The notes under the pieces: generated by a model | Seen by the model: only the letters and a program-made list of their open reading frames with translations | The model's database searches: none | What the model was told of the DNA's origin: nothing | In this document: positions 53,044 to 62,435 of the stretch, piece after piece | Position numbering within the stretch: position 1 is the stretch's first letter | How the letters are laid out: each line of letters opens with the position of its first letter | Program-made: the position numbers and the translations under genes | NCBI RefSeq assembly: GCF_001404515.1 | Contig: NZ_CXWE01000003.1 | Span: forward strand, 434,001-498,000 | Length of the DNA: 64,000 bases | Source: Roseibium album | GTDB taxonomy: Bacteria; Pseudomonadota; Alphaproteobacteria; Rhizobiales; Stappiaceae | Reading direction: 5' to 3'

Positions 53044-55086
53044 ATGAGCAAAACAAAATTGACGCGCCGTGCTGCGCTTTCACTGTTAAGCGGCGTGTCT
53101 GGCGCAGCCCTTGTAAACGTGGTGGGCTCCAACGCGGCGTCCTCGCTCCAGGACCTGGGCAGTCAGATTGAGACCCTGCCCGAAGTCACGGTTTACACTG
53201 CAAAGCGTGTCATCAACATGGAAGGCAACGAACCTGATATTGATTCCGTCGCCGTTGTAGGAGACCGCGTCCTTGCCGCAGGACCACTTGCGAAGATCAT
53301 TGAACGGCTCGGACAGCAGCCCTTCCGGGTCGACGAGACTTTTTCCGACAAAGTGATTATGGCTGGCCTGATAGACCAGCATGTCCATCCATTCCTTGCA
53401 GCATTGACACTGACCTCCGAGATCATCTCAATTGAGGACTGGAACCTGCCGACGGGTCTTTCCAAAGCCGCTGCCAATTCGGAAGAGTACCAATCGCGGC
53501 TTTCAGCTGCGGAAGCTGCCATGAACGATCCGGATGCCCTGCTTTTTTCATGGGGCTATCACCACTTCTTCCACGGAGAAGTGAGGCGAGCGCAGCTCGA
53601 CGCGATCAGCCGTGCGCGCCCGATCATCATCCTTCACCGTTCGGCACATGAACTCATTCTCAACACCGCCGCACTGGACCTGCTTGGCATTACGGAAGAA
53701 CTCGTCAACAGCTTCGAAGGCCTTGCTTCGGAGCAGTCGAATTTCGCCGAGGGACATTTTTACGAAGCAGGTGTGTTTGCCGTTCTTCCGAAAGTTGCGC
53801 CGGTACTTGCGACACCGCAGCGGCTGGGAACAGGACTGAAGTTGACCCGGGACTACATGCACCGTGCAGGTGTGACCGTGGCCGCTGAACCTGGTGGCGT
53901 CCTGTCTCGCCCACTGCAACAAGCGACAAATGCGGTGTTCTCCGGCGACGACAGTCCGCTTCGGACCTATTTTATTCCGGACGGCAAATCGCTTGCGGCC
54001 CTCCACCTCGAAGACGGAACGCTGATCGAGGAGACCGAAAAGCTGCTCGACTGGGGAGAAGGAAAGACCGCGTTTCTTCCAAAACAGGTCAAACTGTTTG
54101 CCGACGGGGCGATGTACAGCCTCGCGATGCAAGTGTCGCAGCCTTACCAGGAGGACGAATTCCACGGCGAGTGGATTATGCAGCCGGATGAATTCAACGC
54201 GACTTTCGACGCCTACTGGGAGGCGGGTTTCCAACTCCACGTCCATCAGACGGGCGATCTCGCAGTGGACATGATCCTGGATGCGGTCGAGCGCAACATG
54301 CGCCGGATGCCGCGACCCGATCACCGCACGACCTTTGTCCACTTTGGTTATGCCCGCGAAGATCAGGCCGCACGGATTGCCGAATTGGGCTGCATTGTAA
54401 GCGCAAATCCTTATTATGTGACGGCACTGTCCGATCGATATGGAGACATTGGACTGGGCCCGGAACGTGCCGACGACATTGTCCCCCTTGGCCCCATCAA
54501 AGCGCGTGGAATACCCATCTCGCTTCACTCCGATGTACCGATGGCGCCGGGAGAGCCCCTGTTTCTTGTCTGGGCAGCCGCGAACCGGACAACGGTTTCG
54601 GGCCGTGTTGCGGGACCTGAGCACCGACTTTCTGTTCAGGACGCTCTGCGCGCGGTAACAATCGACGCTGCCCAGTCCTTGCGACTGGAGACGGAACTCG
54701 GGTCGATTACACCGGGCAAATTTGCCAACTTCACGATCCTTGAGACGGATCCGTTCGAAGTGGAGGCAGACGCCATCAAGGACATCGGCATTTGGGGCAC
54801 GGTGCTCGAAGGCGAGATTTTCCCCGTCGGCAGTGTAGAGGAAATCGACAAGGCTTTGCTGGCTCCTGCGAAAGATGTGATCCGGAGGGAAAGCAAGTTG
54901 CCGGAAGCTCCTGCTCACACTGCCCTGGTCGCACAAAAGGGAATGCTGGCAGGATGCTCTTGTTGTGCCTCACCCGCATCATTCGCTTGTACGCCCTCAG
55001 TTGCAGGCCGGACATCGACGGTAGGCTGTTGCGGCACGAACGCATTGGGCTGGGCCGTTGTCGCGGAGTGGGCGACGAGGGCCTGA
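53044..55086 (+). CDS. Exported YtcJ-like amidohydrolase with Cys-rich tail
   Basis: 680 residues from ATG 53044 (GGAGG before it); an upstream ATG at 53005 is rejected. A Tat-like signal is present (KTKLTRRAALSLLSG). The body is the amidohydrolase_3/YtcJ type: VMAGLIDQHVHPF metal motif, LFADGAMYS, LHVHQTGDLAVD, TFVHFGYAREDQ, LHSDVPMAPGEP, and a C-terminal NFTILETDPFEV. Such enzymes cleave amide or formyl bonds. The last 40 or so residues are odd: a glycine/cysteine-rich run with GCSCC, ACT and GCCG. It may be a genuine extension or the result of a late frameshift. Confidence 0.87.
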   Translation: MSKTKLTRRAALSLLSGVSGAALVNVVGSNAASSLQDLGSQIETLPEVTVYTAKRVINMEGNEPDIDSVAVVGDRVLAAGPLAKIIERLGQQPFRVDETFSDKVIMAGLIDQHVHPFLAALTLTSEIISIEDWNLPTGLSKAAANSEEYQSRLSAAEAAMNDPDALLFSWGYHHFFHGEVRRAQLDAISRARPIIILHRSAHELILNTAALDLLGITEELVNSFEGLASEQSNFAEGHFYEAGVFAVLPKVAPVLATPQRLGTGLKLTRDYMHRAGVTVAAEPGGVLSRPLQQATNAVFSGDDSPLRTYFIPDGKSLAALHLEDGTLIEETEKLLDWGEGKTAFLPKQVKLFADGAMYSLAMQVSQPYQEDEFHGEWIMQPDEFNATFDAYWEAGFQLHVHQTGDLAVDMILDAVERNMRRMPRPDHRTTFVHFGYAREDQAARIAELGCIVSANPYYVTALSDRYGDIGLGPERADDIVPLGPIKARGIPISLHSDVPMAPGEPLFLVWAAANRTTVSGRVAGPEHRLSVQDALRAVTIDAAQSLRLETELGSITPGKFANFTILETDPFEVEADAIKDIGIWGTVLEGEIFPVGSVEEIDKALLAPAKDVIRRESKLPEAPAHTALVAQKGMLAGCSCCASPASFACTPSVAGRTSTVGCCGTNALGWAVVAEWATRA

Positions 55087-55131
55087 ATTGCCCGCTTGAC
55101 GATGTGTGGTCAGCATCCGCTTCGGGGCTTG

Positions 55132-55150
55132 GAGCGGACCTTTGTTACGC
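55132..55150 (+). repeat. Left inverted repeat flanking the SH3-MBL gene
   Basis: GAGCGGACCTTTGTTACGC; the reverse complement of 56861-56879 matches it at 17 of 19 positions. The pair brackets a single lower-G+C gene. Confidence 0.5.
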
Positions 55151-55200
55151 TCGTCTTAGCCGTCCGCTTTGGGCCGCTTTAGAAATAACCAGAAAGTTAT

Positions 55201-56691
55201 TCAAAAACGTGCATCGAATGACTTAGTTTGCCAGGTTCCGTTTCCTTCGTTCATAGTGGCGCACATGATTTTCTTCCCATCTGTTCGCACGTTTACAAGA
55301 CCGTATACCTGACCGGCTACGACATACGTTCGTCCAAGTTGGCGTTGTCTCTTTTGTTTGTTCAGGGCCCCAGGTTTAGTTTCGGAGAAGTGTACAACGC
55401 TGTCTTCGAAGAGTTTTCCGCTGACGGTCTTGGTAGATCCGCTGCTTTGCGCGACTCGAAGCTTGTTGGGCACTCCAAGGCTGACCGAGCGGGCGAGTTC
55501 AGTAGAATACACCAGCGGGGTCTGAATTTGATCGTCCTTGATCGTCAAATATCCAGTAACGCCGCTTGCGCCTACGATACTCGGTCTTGGGTGATCGTGG
55601 CCTTCGGCATCACCGGAAGAGATAATCGTTGCGCTCGGATTGACCCGTGAAAGAAATTCCAATGACACATCGTCGCTGCCGTGGTGACACGCCTTTGAGA
55701 CATCTGCCATGAAGACCTTTTCATTTCCGGCATAAGCTTTCAGCAGTGCATGCTGGCTTCGTTGGTTCAAATCACCAGTCAGGAGAATGCGAGCGGACAA
55801 ATAGTCCAGTCTCAAGGTAATACTGTGGCCGTTTGTATTTTGGGAGTTTCCGCCAGCTAAGCGTTCCAAGCCGGGGCCGGATGAAGTGTTCTGTTCGATG
55901 GGACCTAGAACGTGGAAATCCAGATCAGTCTCGTTCAACTCTTCCAGCCCTCCGGCCTTGTTGCTCAATCGCTCGAATAACGTGTTTCCACCGTCGGACC
56001 GGTTGGTCGAGATAAGCTTGGAAATGAATTTTTCCCACATTCCCTGAAGACGCGGATTGGCTGACGACTTCACCTGCTGAACTGCAGCCGTTCTTGTCGT
56101 CAAAAGATCAGTAAAATAAGACTTAGAACCGACTTTTGTTGTACTGCCCAAGTACCGATTTTTTGAAGGTGTGCTCCACCATGACAGCCCGGCGTGATAA
56201 AACCTATCCACTTCCACATCCTGGCAATCAAGCTCGCCCTCTTGCTGAACGTCCAGAAGATCATCCAACCCGCCATAGTGGTCCATGTCGTTATGGGATG
56301 AGATCATCGCATCCAGCTTGATCGTGTCTTCGCCATAGTCGTCGTAGAATTTCCAATCCACGAAATCAGCAGCGCTTTTGCCGGTGTTCTGGGAACGCCT
56401 CGGATAGCCCCCATCAACGAGTACGTGCTTTCGCTCCGGGGTGACAATCAGTATGCCGTCGCCCTGCCCAACATCAATAAAATAAATCTCTAAAAGGGCC
56501 TTACCTTTCAAGGCATCGTTATCGACCCAAAATGTCCGATTGCGCCCTCTGGCGCGCACCTTGGTTCTGGACGTAGCGCTTTGCAGTACTTCAACTCGGT
56601 CCCCCCAGAGCAAATGTGCTGCGGTCTTGTTCCCGGTTTTCGTGGTATATCCCTTGGCCTCGCTCCACCCAATGAACTTCCAAGTAGCCAT
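55201..56691 (-). CDS. Standalone SH3-like / ComEC-type metallo-beta-lactamase protein
   Basis: 496 residues. Residues 1-62 resemble a bacterial SH3 domain (ending [10 protein letters not shown]). The metallo-beta-lactamase domain (about 66-380) has [25 protein letters not shown], the metal motif S-S-H133-N-D135-M-D137-H138-Y-G-G, a LLTGDLN strand and [15 protein letters not shown], i.e. the ComEC-like arrangement. No membrane or OB-fold competence region is present, so it is not ComEC itself. A C-terminal SH3-like piece (about 430-496) may follow. Codon use is lower in G+C than its neighbours, and inverted repeats flank it. Possibly a nuclease or phosphodiesterase gained by transfer; function unknown. 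Confidence 0.85.
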   Translation of the reverse strand: MATWKFIGWSEAKGYTTKTGNKTAAHLLWGDRVEVLQSATSRTKVRARGRNRTFWVDNDALKGKALLEIYFIDVGQGDGILIVTPERKHVLVDGGYPRRSQNTGKSAADFVDWKFYDDYGEDTIKLDAMISSHNDMDHYGGLDDLLDVQQEGELDCQDVEVDRFYHAGLSWWSTPSKNRYLGSTTKVGSKSYFTDLLTTRTAAVQQVKSSANPRLQGMWEKFISKLISTNRSDGGNTLFERLSNKAGGLEELNETDLDFHVLGPIEQNTSSGPGLERLAGGNSQNTNGHSITLRLDYLSARILLTGDLNQRSQHALLKAYAGNEKVFMADVSKACHHGSDDVSLEFLSRVNPSATIISSGDAEGHDHPRPSIVGASGVTGYLTIKDDQIQTPLVYSTELARSVSLGVPNKLRVAQSSGSTKTVSGKLFEDSVVHFSETKPGALNKQKRQRQLGRTYVVAGQVYGLVNVRTDGKKIMCATMNEGNGTWQTKSFDARF

Positions 56692-56860
56692 GTCAAAATC
56701 CTCTTTGCGTGAATGTCTGAGGATGTGCGCAACCTACGGTACGAGTCAAACTTCAAGCAAAAATACACATTAAGGAGGTGTGAGCACGTTAGATTGAAAG
56801 CTTAGGGGACAACTAACAATCAGTGTCCGGTCTGACAGGCCGCACCGCAGCGGAGTTACG

Positions 56861-56879
56861 GCGGAACCAAGGTCCGCTC
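56861..56879 (-). repeat. Right inverted repeat flanking the SH3-MBL gene
   Basis: Read on the minus strand, GAGCGGACCTTGGTTCCGC; differs from 55132-55150 at two positions. The rest of 56692-56971 holds no gene. Confidence 0.5.
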
Positions 56880-56971
56880 AGGGCCGTCTGTGCCAGTAGT
56901 TGCTCCCGGTCGAAGGTCTTGAGTGGGCTCTAAGCGGTCGTTTCGGCCTTCCGGATAAATAGGTCCTGACC

Positions 56972-57559
56972 CTAGGCAAGTATCATTCTGACCCGGTCAT
57001 CCAGATCCTGCCGCATTGCCTCGGCGGTCCAGCCCGCTCTTCCGCGAAACATGTATCCCTGCCTGATGTCGTAAAGCAGCCGCGCCCGTTCCAGCGACGG
57101 AAATGTCTGTGGCAGAACCTTCTTCTCCTTTTCAAGATCAAAGCGGGCCGCCAGACGCCTGTCTGTATCGTCGATCGCCTTTTCGACCCTCTCCTTGACG
57201 CCGTCCACCTCACCAATGCTTGCCGAAACGCTTGATGCCAGGAAACAGCCCTTGGCACCACTCTCATGTGCGGTCGCATAGACGATGACTTCTTCCAGAA
57301 AACCCCTGACCGCCAGTCGAATGTCGGGTTCGCCTTCGAAGACGACAATCGGCGCGCAACCGTCGACGTCCCCATAAAGATCTATGGTTTTCAGAAACAG
57401 TTCGCGCTTGTCGCCGAAGGCCGCATACATGCTGGGACCACTGATGCCCATTGCCTTCGTCAGGTCTTTCAGCGACGCACCGTCGTACCCCTTGGCCCAA
57501 AACACATTCATCGCCGCCATCAGAGCTTGCCGGCCATCAAATGTTCGTGGGCGCCCCAT
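56972..57559 (-). CDS. TetR-family repressor
   Basis: 195 residues from ATG 57559 (TTG 57577 is the alternative and overlaps an operator copy). The helix-turn-helix is GRQALMAAMNVFWAKGYDGASLKDLTKAMGISGPSMYAAFGDKRELF. The C-terminal part carries a cysteine in ESGAKGCFLASS, seen in TetR proteins of the AcrR/ComR group that control redox or electrophile genes. It is divergent from the peroxiredoxin-like operon, with two copies of a TATCG-N-TCA-N-TATATAT element between them, and is likely to repress both directions. Confidence 0.92.
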   Translation of the reverse strand: MGRPRTFDGRQALMAAMNVFWAKGYDGASLKDLTKAMGISGPSMYAAFGDKRELFLKTIDLYGDVDGCAPIVVFEGEPDIRLAVRGFLEEVIVYATAHESGAKGCFLASSVSASIGEVDGVKERVEKAIDDTDRRLAARFDLEKEKKVLPQTFPSLERARLLYDIRQGYMFRGRAGWTAEAMRQDLDDRVRMILA

Positions 57560-57566
57560 TTTTTTT

Positions 57567-57635
57567 GTATCGTTCAATATATATCTCTTGACTCTGCTGG
57601 CTTGCGATATTTATGTATCGATCATTATATATATC
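57567..57635. promoter_or_regulatory. Two TetR-operator-like repeats in the divergent region
   Basis: TATCGTTCAATATATATC (57568-57585) and TATCGATCATTATATATATC (57616-57635) share TATCG-N-TCA-N-TATATAT. One copy lies against the tetR start, the other 13 bp before the peroxiredoxin start, so one protein could shut both promoters. Confidence 0.6.
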
Positions 57636-57647
57636 ACGGAGCCATGA

Positions 57648-58190
57648 ATGACAAACAACAAACCCCTTGTAGGCGAGACTTTCCCCAAAATTACCGTACC
57701 GCAACTGGGCGGTGGCAATCTGGAGCTTGGCAAGCCTGACACCGGTCACGACTGGCGGCTTGTAGTCGTCTACCGCGGTAAACATTGCCCGATATGCACC
57801 CGATACCTGAAGGAACTTGGCGAGATAGCGCCGGATCTGGCCAAGATCGGCATCGATGTCGTTGCCGTGTCCGCCGACCCCGAAGACCGCGCCAGAGAGC
57901 AGATTGCAGAGGCCGGCGTCAGCTTCCCTGTCGGGTTCAATCTCGACATTCCTCAGATGCGGAAACTCGGTCTTTATGTGTCCAATCCCCGATCCGTGCA
58001 GGAAACGGACCGTCCTTTTTCCGAACCCGGCCTCTTCGTCGTCAACGACGAGGGCAAGCTACAGGTAACCGATATTTCGAATGCACCCTTTGCCCGTCCG
58101 GCGCTTTCCTCAGTGCTGATGGGGCTGAATTTCATCAAGAATCCCGACAACAACTACCCGGTAAGAGGGACCCACAATGACCGAAGCTAA
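57648..58190 (+). CDS. Peroxiredoxin-like protein (AhpC/TSA family)
   Basis: 180-residue thioredoxin-fold protein with a C47-P-I-C50 motif (YRGKHCPICTRYLKELG) at the peroxidatic site, then VAVSADPEDRAREQIAEAGVSFPVGFNLD. It probably reduces peroxides or acts as a thiol oxidoreductase in the cytoplasm. Start ATG 57648; GGAG lies upstream. It overlaps the next gene by 14 bases and sits under a divergent TetR regulator, implying induction by a redox or electrophile signal. Confidence 0.88.
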   Translation: MTNNKPLVGETFPKITVPQLGGGNLELGKPDTGHDWRLVVVYRGKHCPICTRYLKELGEIAPDLAKIGIDVVAVSADPEDRAREQIAEAGVSFPVGFNLDIPQMRKLGLYVSNPRSVQETDRPFSEPGLFVVNDEGKLQVTDISNAPFARPALSSVLMGLNFIKNPDNNYPVRGTHNDRS

Positions 58191-58581
58191 AGACCCCGCA
58201 CATGAAGTCAGGGATGTAATCGAAACGCTGATTCAAAACGTCTCGAGAAACAATGACACCATTCTCGACGAGATTTATCACGACGACATGCAGGTGATCA
58301 TGCTCGACCCGGACGACGGGATCAGCGTCTCAGACAAGAATGCCATGAAGGACATCATCCGCTCCGCTCTTGAGGCCAACAATGGCACGATTGGAACCTG
58401 GGCAAAATTCCATCACATCACGGTGGACGGCGACAGTGCCCATGTCCTCGTCTCAAGACAGAACGAACTGACCGGCCCCGATTTGCAGATCACCCTGGGG
58501 ATAGACCTTAAACGGGAACGGGATCGCTGGCAGATCACGCGCGAGGTAATCGTGACAAGACCAAGGTCCGAGGCAGCCTGA
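58177..58581 (+). CDS. NTF2-fold (SnoaL/DUF4440-like) protein
   Basis: 134 residues. The alpha+beta cone pattern is visible: a helix (HEVRDVIETLIQNVSRNNDTILDEIYHDDMQVIM), central strands, and an ITLGIDLKRERDRWQITREVIV hairpin. It is cytoplasmic. The catalytic role, if any, is unknown. It overlaps the peroxiredoxin gene by 14 bases, which suggests coupled expression and joint function, perhaps as a small-molecule binder. Confidence 0.82.
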   Translation: MTEAKDPAHEVRDVIETLIQNVSRNNDTILDEIYHDDMQVIMLDPDDGISVSDKNAMKDIIRSALEANNGTIGTWAKFHHITVDGDSAHVLVSRQNELTGPDLQITLGIDLKRERDRWQITREVIVTRPRSEAA

Positions 58582-58650
58582 GAGACATCGGACGACAGGC
58601 AGGCGATAGCGGCCTTGCCAGACCGGCACACAAATTCGAAAGATCGCAAT

Positions 58651-59106
58651 ATGAATCTCAAGATGTCTATTGGGGGGATCGCGCTTGCAACTGCACTGGC
58701 GGCCAGCGTCGTCCCCACAGACGCAAAAGACAACTCTCCCTCCATCGAACTTCATGAGTTGAATGATAAATTCAACGAAGCTGTTTCCAATCACGACGCG
58801 GAGGGAATCCTGAAACTTTACGCGGACGATACCATCTGGATCGAACAGGGAAAGCCAGCGACGAGCGGATTGCAAAAACCCAGGGAACTCTTTGAATTCG
58901 TGACCGCCAACAAGGGTGAGGTGACCCATTCGGTCGACACGTTGTTCATCTCGAACGACGGAACGCTGGCGGTCATGATCGGATCGGTGGTCGCAAAAAT
59001 GGAAACCGTGGGAATGGATGCGACCGGAACATATCTCTACGTTCTGAAACCGACAGACGACGGATGGAAAGTGGTCACCGACATGTGGCACCAGCACGCG
59101 AAATAG
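58651..59106 (+). CDS. Exported NTF2-fold (DUF4440-like) protein
   Basis: 151 residues with a signal peptide (MNLKMSIGGIALATALAASV, cleavage near residue 25). The mature part is DUF4440-like: LHELNDKFNEAVSNHDAEGILKLYADDTIWIEQGKPATSG and DGWKVVTDMWHQHAK. It is the periplasmic counterpart of the preceding NTF2-fold protein and the third gene of the peroxiredoxin operon. The start is ATG 58651 rather than 58615, whose extra residues are polar and would spoil the signal. Confidence 0.82.
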   Translation: MNLKMSIGGIALATALAASVVPTDAKDNSPSIELHELNDKFNEAVSNHDAEGILKLYADDTIWIEQGKPATSGLQKPRELFEFVTANKGEVTHSVDTLFISNDGTLAVMIGSVVAKMETVGMDATGTYLYVLKPTDDGWKVVTDMWHQHAK

Positions 59107-59146
59107 GCGTTCCTCGGGACATGCCGAAATCTCGCAAGCGCCGGTG

Positions 59147-59890
59147 TCATTGGTTCGCCGGCGCTTCCTGTTGTTGGGATTTCGACTTCAGGAAATCCAG
59201 AAACGAGCGTGTGGTCGACACCGGTTCCTGCTCGGCAAGAGGCGTTACCCGGGTTACTGTCATGTCGAAAACGGCAATCATCTCAATCTGGCCGTCCAGC
59301 AGAGTGATCTCCTGCTTTGTCGGCCGGATGCTCAGCGTTCCCGTCAGTCGAACCGGCTCGTAAACCGAATCTGCCTGCCATTCCGTCGCCAGTGTGTATC
59401 GGATCATCTGGTTCGGGTCCGGTGCCGGCATATGACTGCACATACCGCGCTCAGGCACCAGGTATCCGCTTGTCGACATCTCGCTGTCCGCATCGAGAAC
59501 AGGTATGACATACCCCGGGATCGCGATTTCCTTGCCGTCGAGGTTGGAGTTTCCGGCCATTGCGGCTTTCGCACGTTTTCTACCGATCGTTTTTCTTTGC
59601 GACAACAGCCAGTCGACGTCGATACCCGAAACCGCCAGTTTCGCCTCTAGACGCTTGAGTCGGTCTTCGATCTGAATCCGGTCTTCCGTGGCCAAATCCG
59701 GTTTGGCGAGATTTTCGCGCAATCGGATTACGGTGCCGAGCGACCGAAGCTCCGAAACGCTCAAGCTTGTGAAGGGATCCTCGAATTCCGCCACTTTCCG
59801 GTCGATCAGGTCCTGCCAGTCCACTTGCGTGGCAGCCCAGACCGGCTGAAGCATTCCAATCAAAAATACCAGGCACAAACACAGGCGCAT
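59147..59890 (-). CDS. DUF3299 exported protein
   Basis: 247 residues from ATG 59890: signal peptide RLCLCLVFLIGMLQPVWA, then a helical region with a possible coiled coil (about 20-100), and the DUF3299 core IAIPGYVIPVLDADSEMSTSGYLVPERGMCSHMPAPDPNQMI. The family is of unknown function and lies in the periplasm or at the outer membrane face; its C-x-H-x-P-x-P motif could bind metal. A GTG at 59911 would add seven residues. It converges with the NTF2 operon. Confidence 0.85.
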   Translation of the reverse strand: MRLCLCLVFLIGMLQPVWAATQVDWQDLIDRKVAEFEDPFTSLSVSELRSLGTVIRLRENLAKPDLATEDRIQIEDRLKRLEAKLAVSGIDVDWLLSQRKTIGRKRAKAAMAGNSNLDGKEIAIPGYVIPVLDADSEMSTSGYLVPERGMCSHMPAPDPNQMIRYTLATEWQADSVYEPVRLTGTLSIRPTKQEITLLDGQIEMIAVFDMTVTRVTPLAEQEPVSTTRSFLDFLKSKSQQQEAPANQ

Positions 59891-60086
59891 TTCGAAAAAT
59901 CCGTTGGGCACTTGAAGTCGGATATCAGCGACATACCAGATTAACGCACCAGAGGCACTTCACATTGGCGCGTGGCAGGGACTTTGAAATGGCGGAAAAT
60001 TGCAGACCGAAAAGCAGTTGCACCTTGACCCGCCTACCTCCTTGACCCTATTTCCCGGGAACACCTCTTGAGGAGCCGAAGCCCGC

Positions 60087-60728
60087 ATGGAATTTGAACA
60101 CGCCCCGAACGATCCCACCCGCAAGGAATTATCGCCGCTTTTGAAACTGGCGCTCGAGCTGGGCCCACTCGGCGTGTTTTTCCTGTTCAACGCCAGGGGT
60201 GAACAGATCGCGGAAGCCTTTCCGGTACTGCAATCCATCGGGCAGCCGATTTTTCTGGCAACGGCAGCCTTCATGGTCGCCATCACGATATCGCTCACCG
60301 TCTCCTTGTGGCTGACCAGGCGCCTGCCGATCATGCCGCTGGTGTCAGGCGTGGTTGTGCTCGTATTCGGCGCACTGACGCTGTGGCTGCACGACGAACT
60401 CTTCATCAAGCTGAAGCCGACGATCGTGAACTGCCTGTTCGGCTCGATCCTGCTTGGCGGATTGTTGTTCGGCAAATCTCTGCTTGGTTACGTCTTTGAC
60501 AGCGCCTTCAAGCTGACAGATGAAGGCTGGCGCAAGCTGACACTCCGATGGGGCCTGTTCTTCTTCGTTCTGGCCGTGATCAACGAAATCGTCTGGCGCA
60601 GTTTCTCGACAGACTTCTGGGTCAACTTCAAGGTGTTCGGCGTCATGCCCATCACGCTGCTGTTCACGCTGACCCAGCTGCCCCTGATTCAGAAATATGC
60701 TGTTACGGACGAGTCCAAGGATGCCTGA
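60087..60728 (+). CDS. yciB: Inner-membrane septation protein YciB (IspZ)
   Basis: 213 residues with five predicted membrane helices and the YciB motifs [55 protein letters not shown] and [33 protein letters not shown]. YciB helps envelope integrity and cell division. A ribosome site (TGAGGAG) precedes. It converges with a small membrane protein gene, 18 bp between stops. Confidence 0.94.
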   Translation: MEFEHAPNDPTRKELSPLLKLALELGPLGVFFLFNARGEQIAEAFPVLQSIGQPIFLATAAFMVAITISLTVSLWLTRRLPIMPLVSGVVVLVFGALTLWLHDELFIKLKPTIVNCLFGSILLGGLLFGKSLLGYVFDSAFKLTDEGWRKLTLRWGLFFFVLAVINEIVWRSFSTDFWVNFKVFGVMPITLLFTLTQLPLIQKYAVTDESKDA

Positions 60729-60746
60729 GGCAGCCCCAGACCTCCC

Positions 60747-61166
60747 TTAGTGCCCCTGGTGGCCGAAGGAAACGTCCCGCCGTGCTCCGGTGATGGAAAT
60801 CGAAAACCCGGCAATCACGTCGATCAGGGAAATCACCATCAGGATGAAGAACAGGGACGTTGCTGCCTGTTGCAGGACCAGGAACTCCACCAGGTAGGCG
60901 ACGAAGACCACAACCGAAAACATGTGGTCCAGCAGGGCGGTCGTTCCGATTCTCGTCGCCTTCAGGATTTCGATGAAGAGAAAGAACAGGCCGAGAGTGA
61001 TCAGAAGATCACTTGCAAGCAATTCGAAAGTCGTGCCGGAGACCATTGCAATGGATATGACCGGCTGCGCCCAGAAGAGCGGATTGTCGGCACCAGCGGT
61101 AAAAGCAAAACCATTGTAGATCAGCAGAGAAAAAAGCGTGAAAGGAATTGCAGAAAAAAGGCGCAT
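60747..61166 (-). CDS. Small four-helix membrane protein
   Basis: 139 residues from ATG 61166 (AAGGAGA upstream). Four hydrophobic segments are visible: residues 3-20, about 45-70, 85-105 and 110-130. Between them lie charged loops with RIGTTALLDHM. It ends ISITGARRDVSFGHQGH. I do not recognise the family with certainty; small membrane proteins of this shape are common and conserved near yciB or rpmF in related genomes only by impression. Function unknown. Confidence 0.8.
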   Translation of the reverse strand: MRLFSAIPFTLFSLLIYNGFAFTAGADNPLFWAQPVISIAMVSGTTFELLASDLLITLGLFFLFIEILKATRIGTTALLDHMFSVVVFVAYLVEFLVLQQAATSLFFILMVISLIDVIAGFSISITGARRDVSFGHQGH

Positions 61167-61323
61167 GGAGCGGCTCTCCTTGGACGGGGCCCTGTGCGGG
61201 CGAATTGCCGGACCTGACACCATCAGCTGAGCGATTTCAAGGCAAAAGAAAAAGGCCGGCCTGTCGAAACAGGGCCAGCCTCAATCCTGGTTTGCCATGT
61301 GGCGATCCACCCCGGGTACGAGC

Positions 61324-61509
61324 TTACGCGTCGTCCTTCGGGGAAAGGATCTGACGGCCCCGGTACATGCCGGTCTTCAGGTCGACGTGATGAGGGCGAC
61401 GCAGTTCACCCGAATCCTTGTCCTCGACGTAAGTCGGCTGCTTCAGGGCGTCCGTGGAACGGCGAAACCCGCGCTTCATGCGCGAAGTTTTTCTCTTAGG
61501 AACGGCCAT
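61324..61509 (-). CDS. rpmF: 50S ribosomal protein L32
   Basis: 61 residues: [24 protein letters not shown]-type start followed by the alphaproteobacterial C terminus [17 protein letters not shown]. The zinc-binding cysteines of some L32 proteins are absent, as usual in this class. GGAG lies eleven bases before ATG 61509. It reads in the same direction as mtgA, 182 bp upstream. Confidence 0.97.
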   Translation of the reverse strand: MAVPKRKTSRMKRGFRRSTDALKQPTYVEDKDSGELRRPHHVDLKTGMYRGRQILSPKDDA

Positions 61510-61691
61510 TTTGTTTTTTCTCCGTGGTCCATAACCGCGCGGCCCGGACCGGGTAAGCCCGGGGCGTGGCGTCACGCAACGTGTTGGAATGCGCGGCGTT
61601 ATACAGGCAACGCAAGTGTTTTGCCACCCCAAAGGCGAATTTTTCTTGAGCAGATTGGAACATGACGGAATCACCTTCAATAGCGTGAACG

Positions 61692-62435
61692 TCAATTCCC
61701 CGGAACGCAGCCGAAAATCGGTCCGGCAGACCGCACTCTGGCCAGGTTTGTCGCTGCAAGGCGCCGGTGCCCGGCCGAAGGCCTGGCCGGGTTTCGTCCA
61801 AGCGGATTCGGCAAGGCTGTCGCCAGCCTGGCTGCCTCGACGCGCGACAGGTCTTTCGCCGATTTGCCGAACCAGGCCTGTGCGGCGGCCTCTGCACCGA
61901 AGATGCCCTCTCCCCATTCGGCGATGTTCAGGTAAATCTCCAGGACCCGCTCCTTGGACAGGATTGCGTCCAGCATCAGGGCGAGTGGCAGTTCCAGTGC
62001 CTTTCGGATATAGGAGCGTTCGCCCCAGAGAAAGAGATTCTTCGCGGTTTGCATGGTGATCGTGCTAGCGCCACGCGGCCGCTCGCCCTCGCTGAGTGCT
62101 TCGACCTGGTCCTGCAATGCATCCCATTCGACACCGTCATTGCTGCAAAATCCGCTGTCTTCGGATGTAATCACCGATCTGGCCAGGTGTGGTGAAATCT
62201 CCTCCAGCGGCACCCACTGACGGTCCACCCAGAGAAACTGGACATACCGTGCAAGCATCAGCGTGCTGATGGGCGGCACGACGGAATAGACGATTGTGAG
62301 AACAGGCGGCAGCAGGATCAGGACCAGAAGCAGCTGCAGCACACGCCGGCGCAGCGTCCGCCACAACGAACGTTTTCCGCGGGTTCTTCCACCCTTGGCC
62401 GTTTCCCGTCCGGCAGCGGTCTTACTTCTGCCCAT
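61692..62435 (-). CDS. mtgA: Monofunctional peptidoglycan glycosyltransferase
   Basis: 247 residues: one N-terminal membrane helix (about 30-52, [20 protein letters not shown]), then the GT51 domain with the catalytic ITSEDSGF region, the [27 protein letters not shown] motif and [23 protein letters not shown]. It polymerises lipid II into glycan strands without a transpeptidase domain. It starts 14 bases inside the end of the upstream CFA-synthase-like gene, so both are on one transcript. Confidence 0.95.
   Translation of the reverse strand: MGRSKTAAGRETAKGGRTRGKRSLWRTLRRRVLQLLLVLILLPPVLTIVYSVVPPISTLMLARYVQFLWVDRQWVPLEEISPHLARSVITSEDSGFCSNDGVEWDALQDQVEALSEGERPRGASTITMQTAKNLFLWGERSYIRKALELPLALMLDAILSKERVLEIYLNIAEWGEGIFGAEAAAQAWFGKSAKDLSRVEAARLATALPNPLGRNPARPSAGHRRLAATNLARVRSAGPIFGCVPGN

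Noticed and set aside
53548-54936. Minus-strand frame of 462 codons
   Set aside because: Antisense to the exported amidohydrolase gene.
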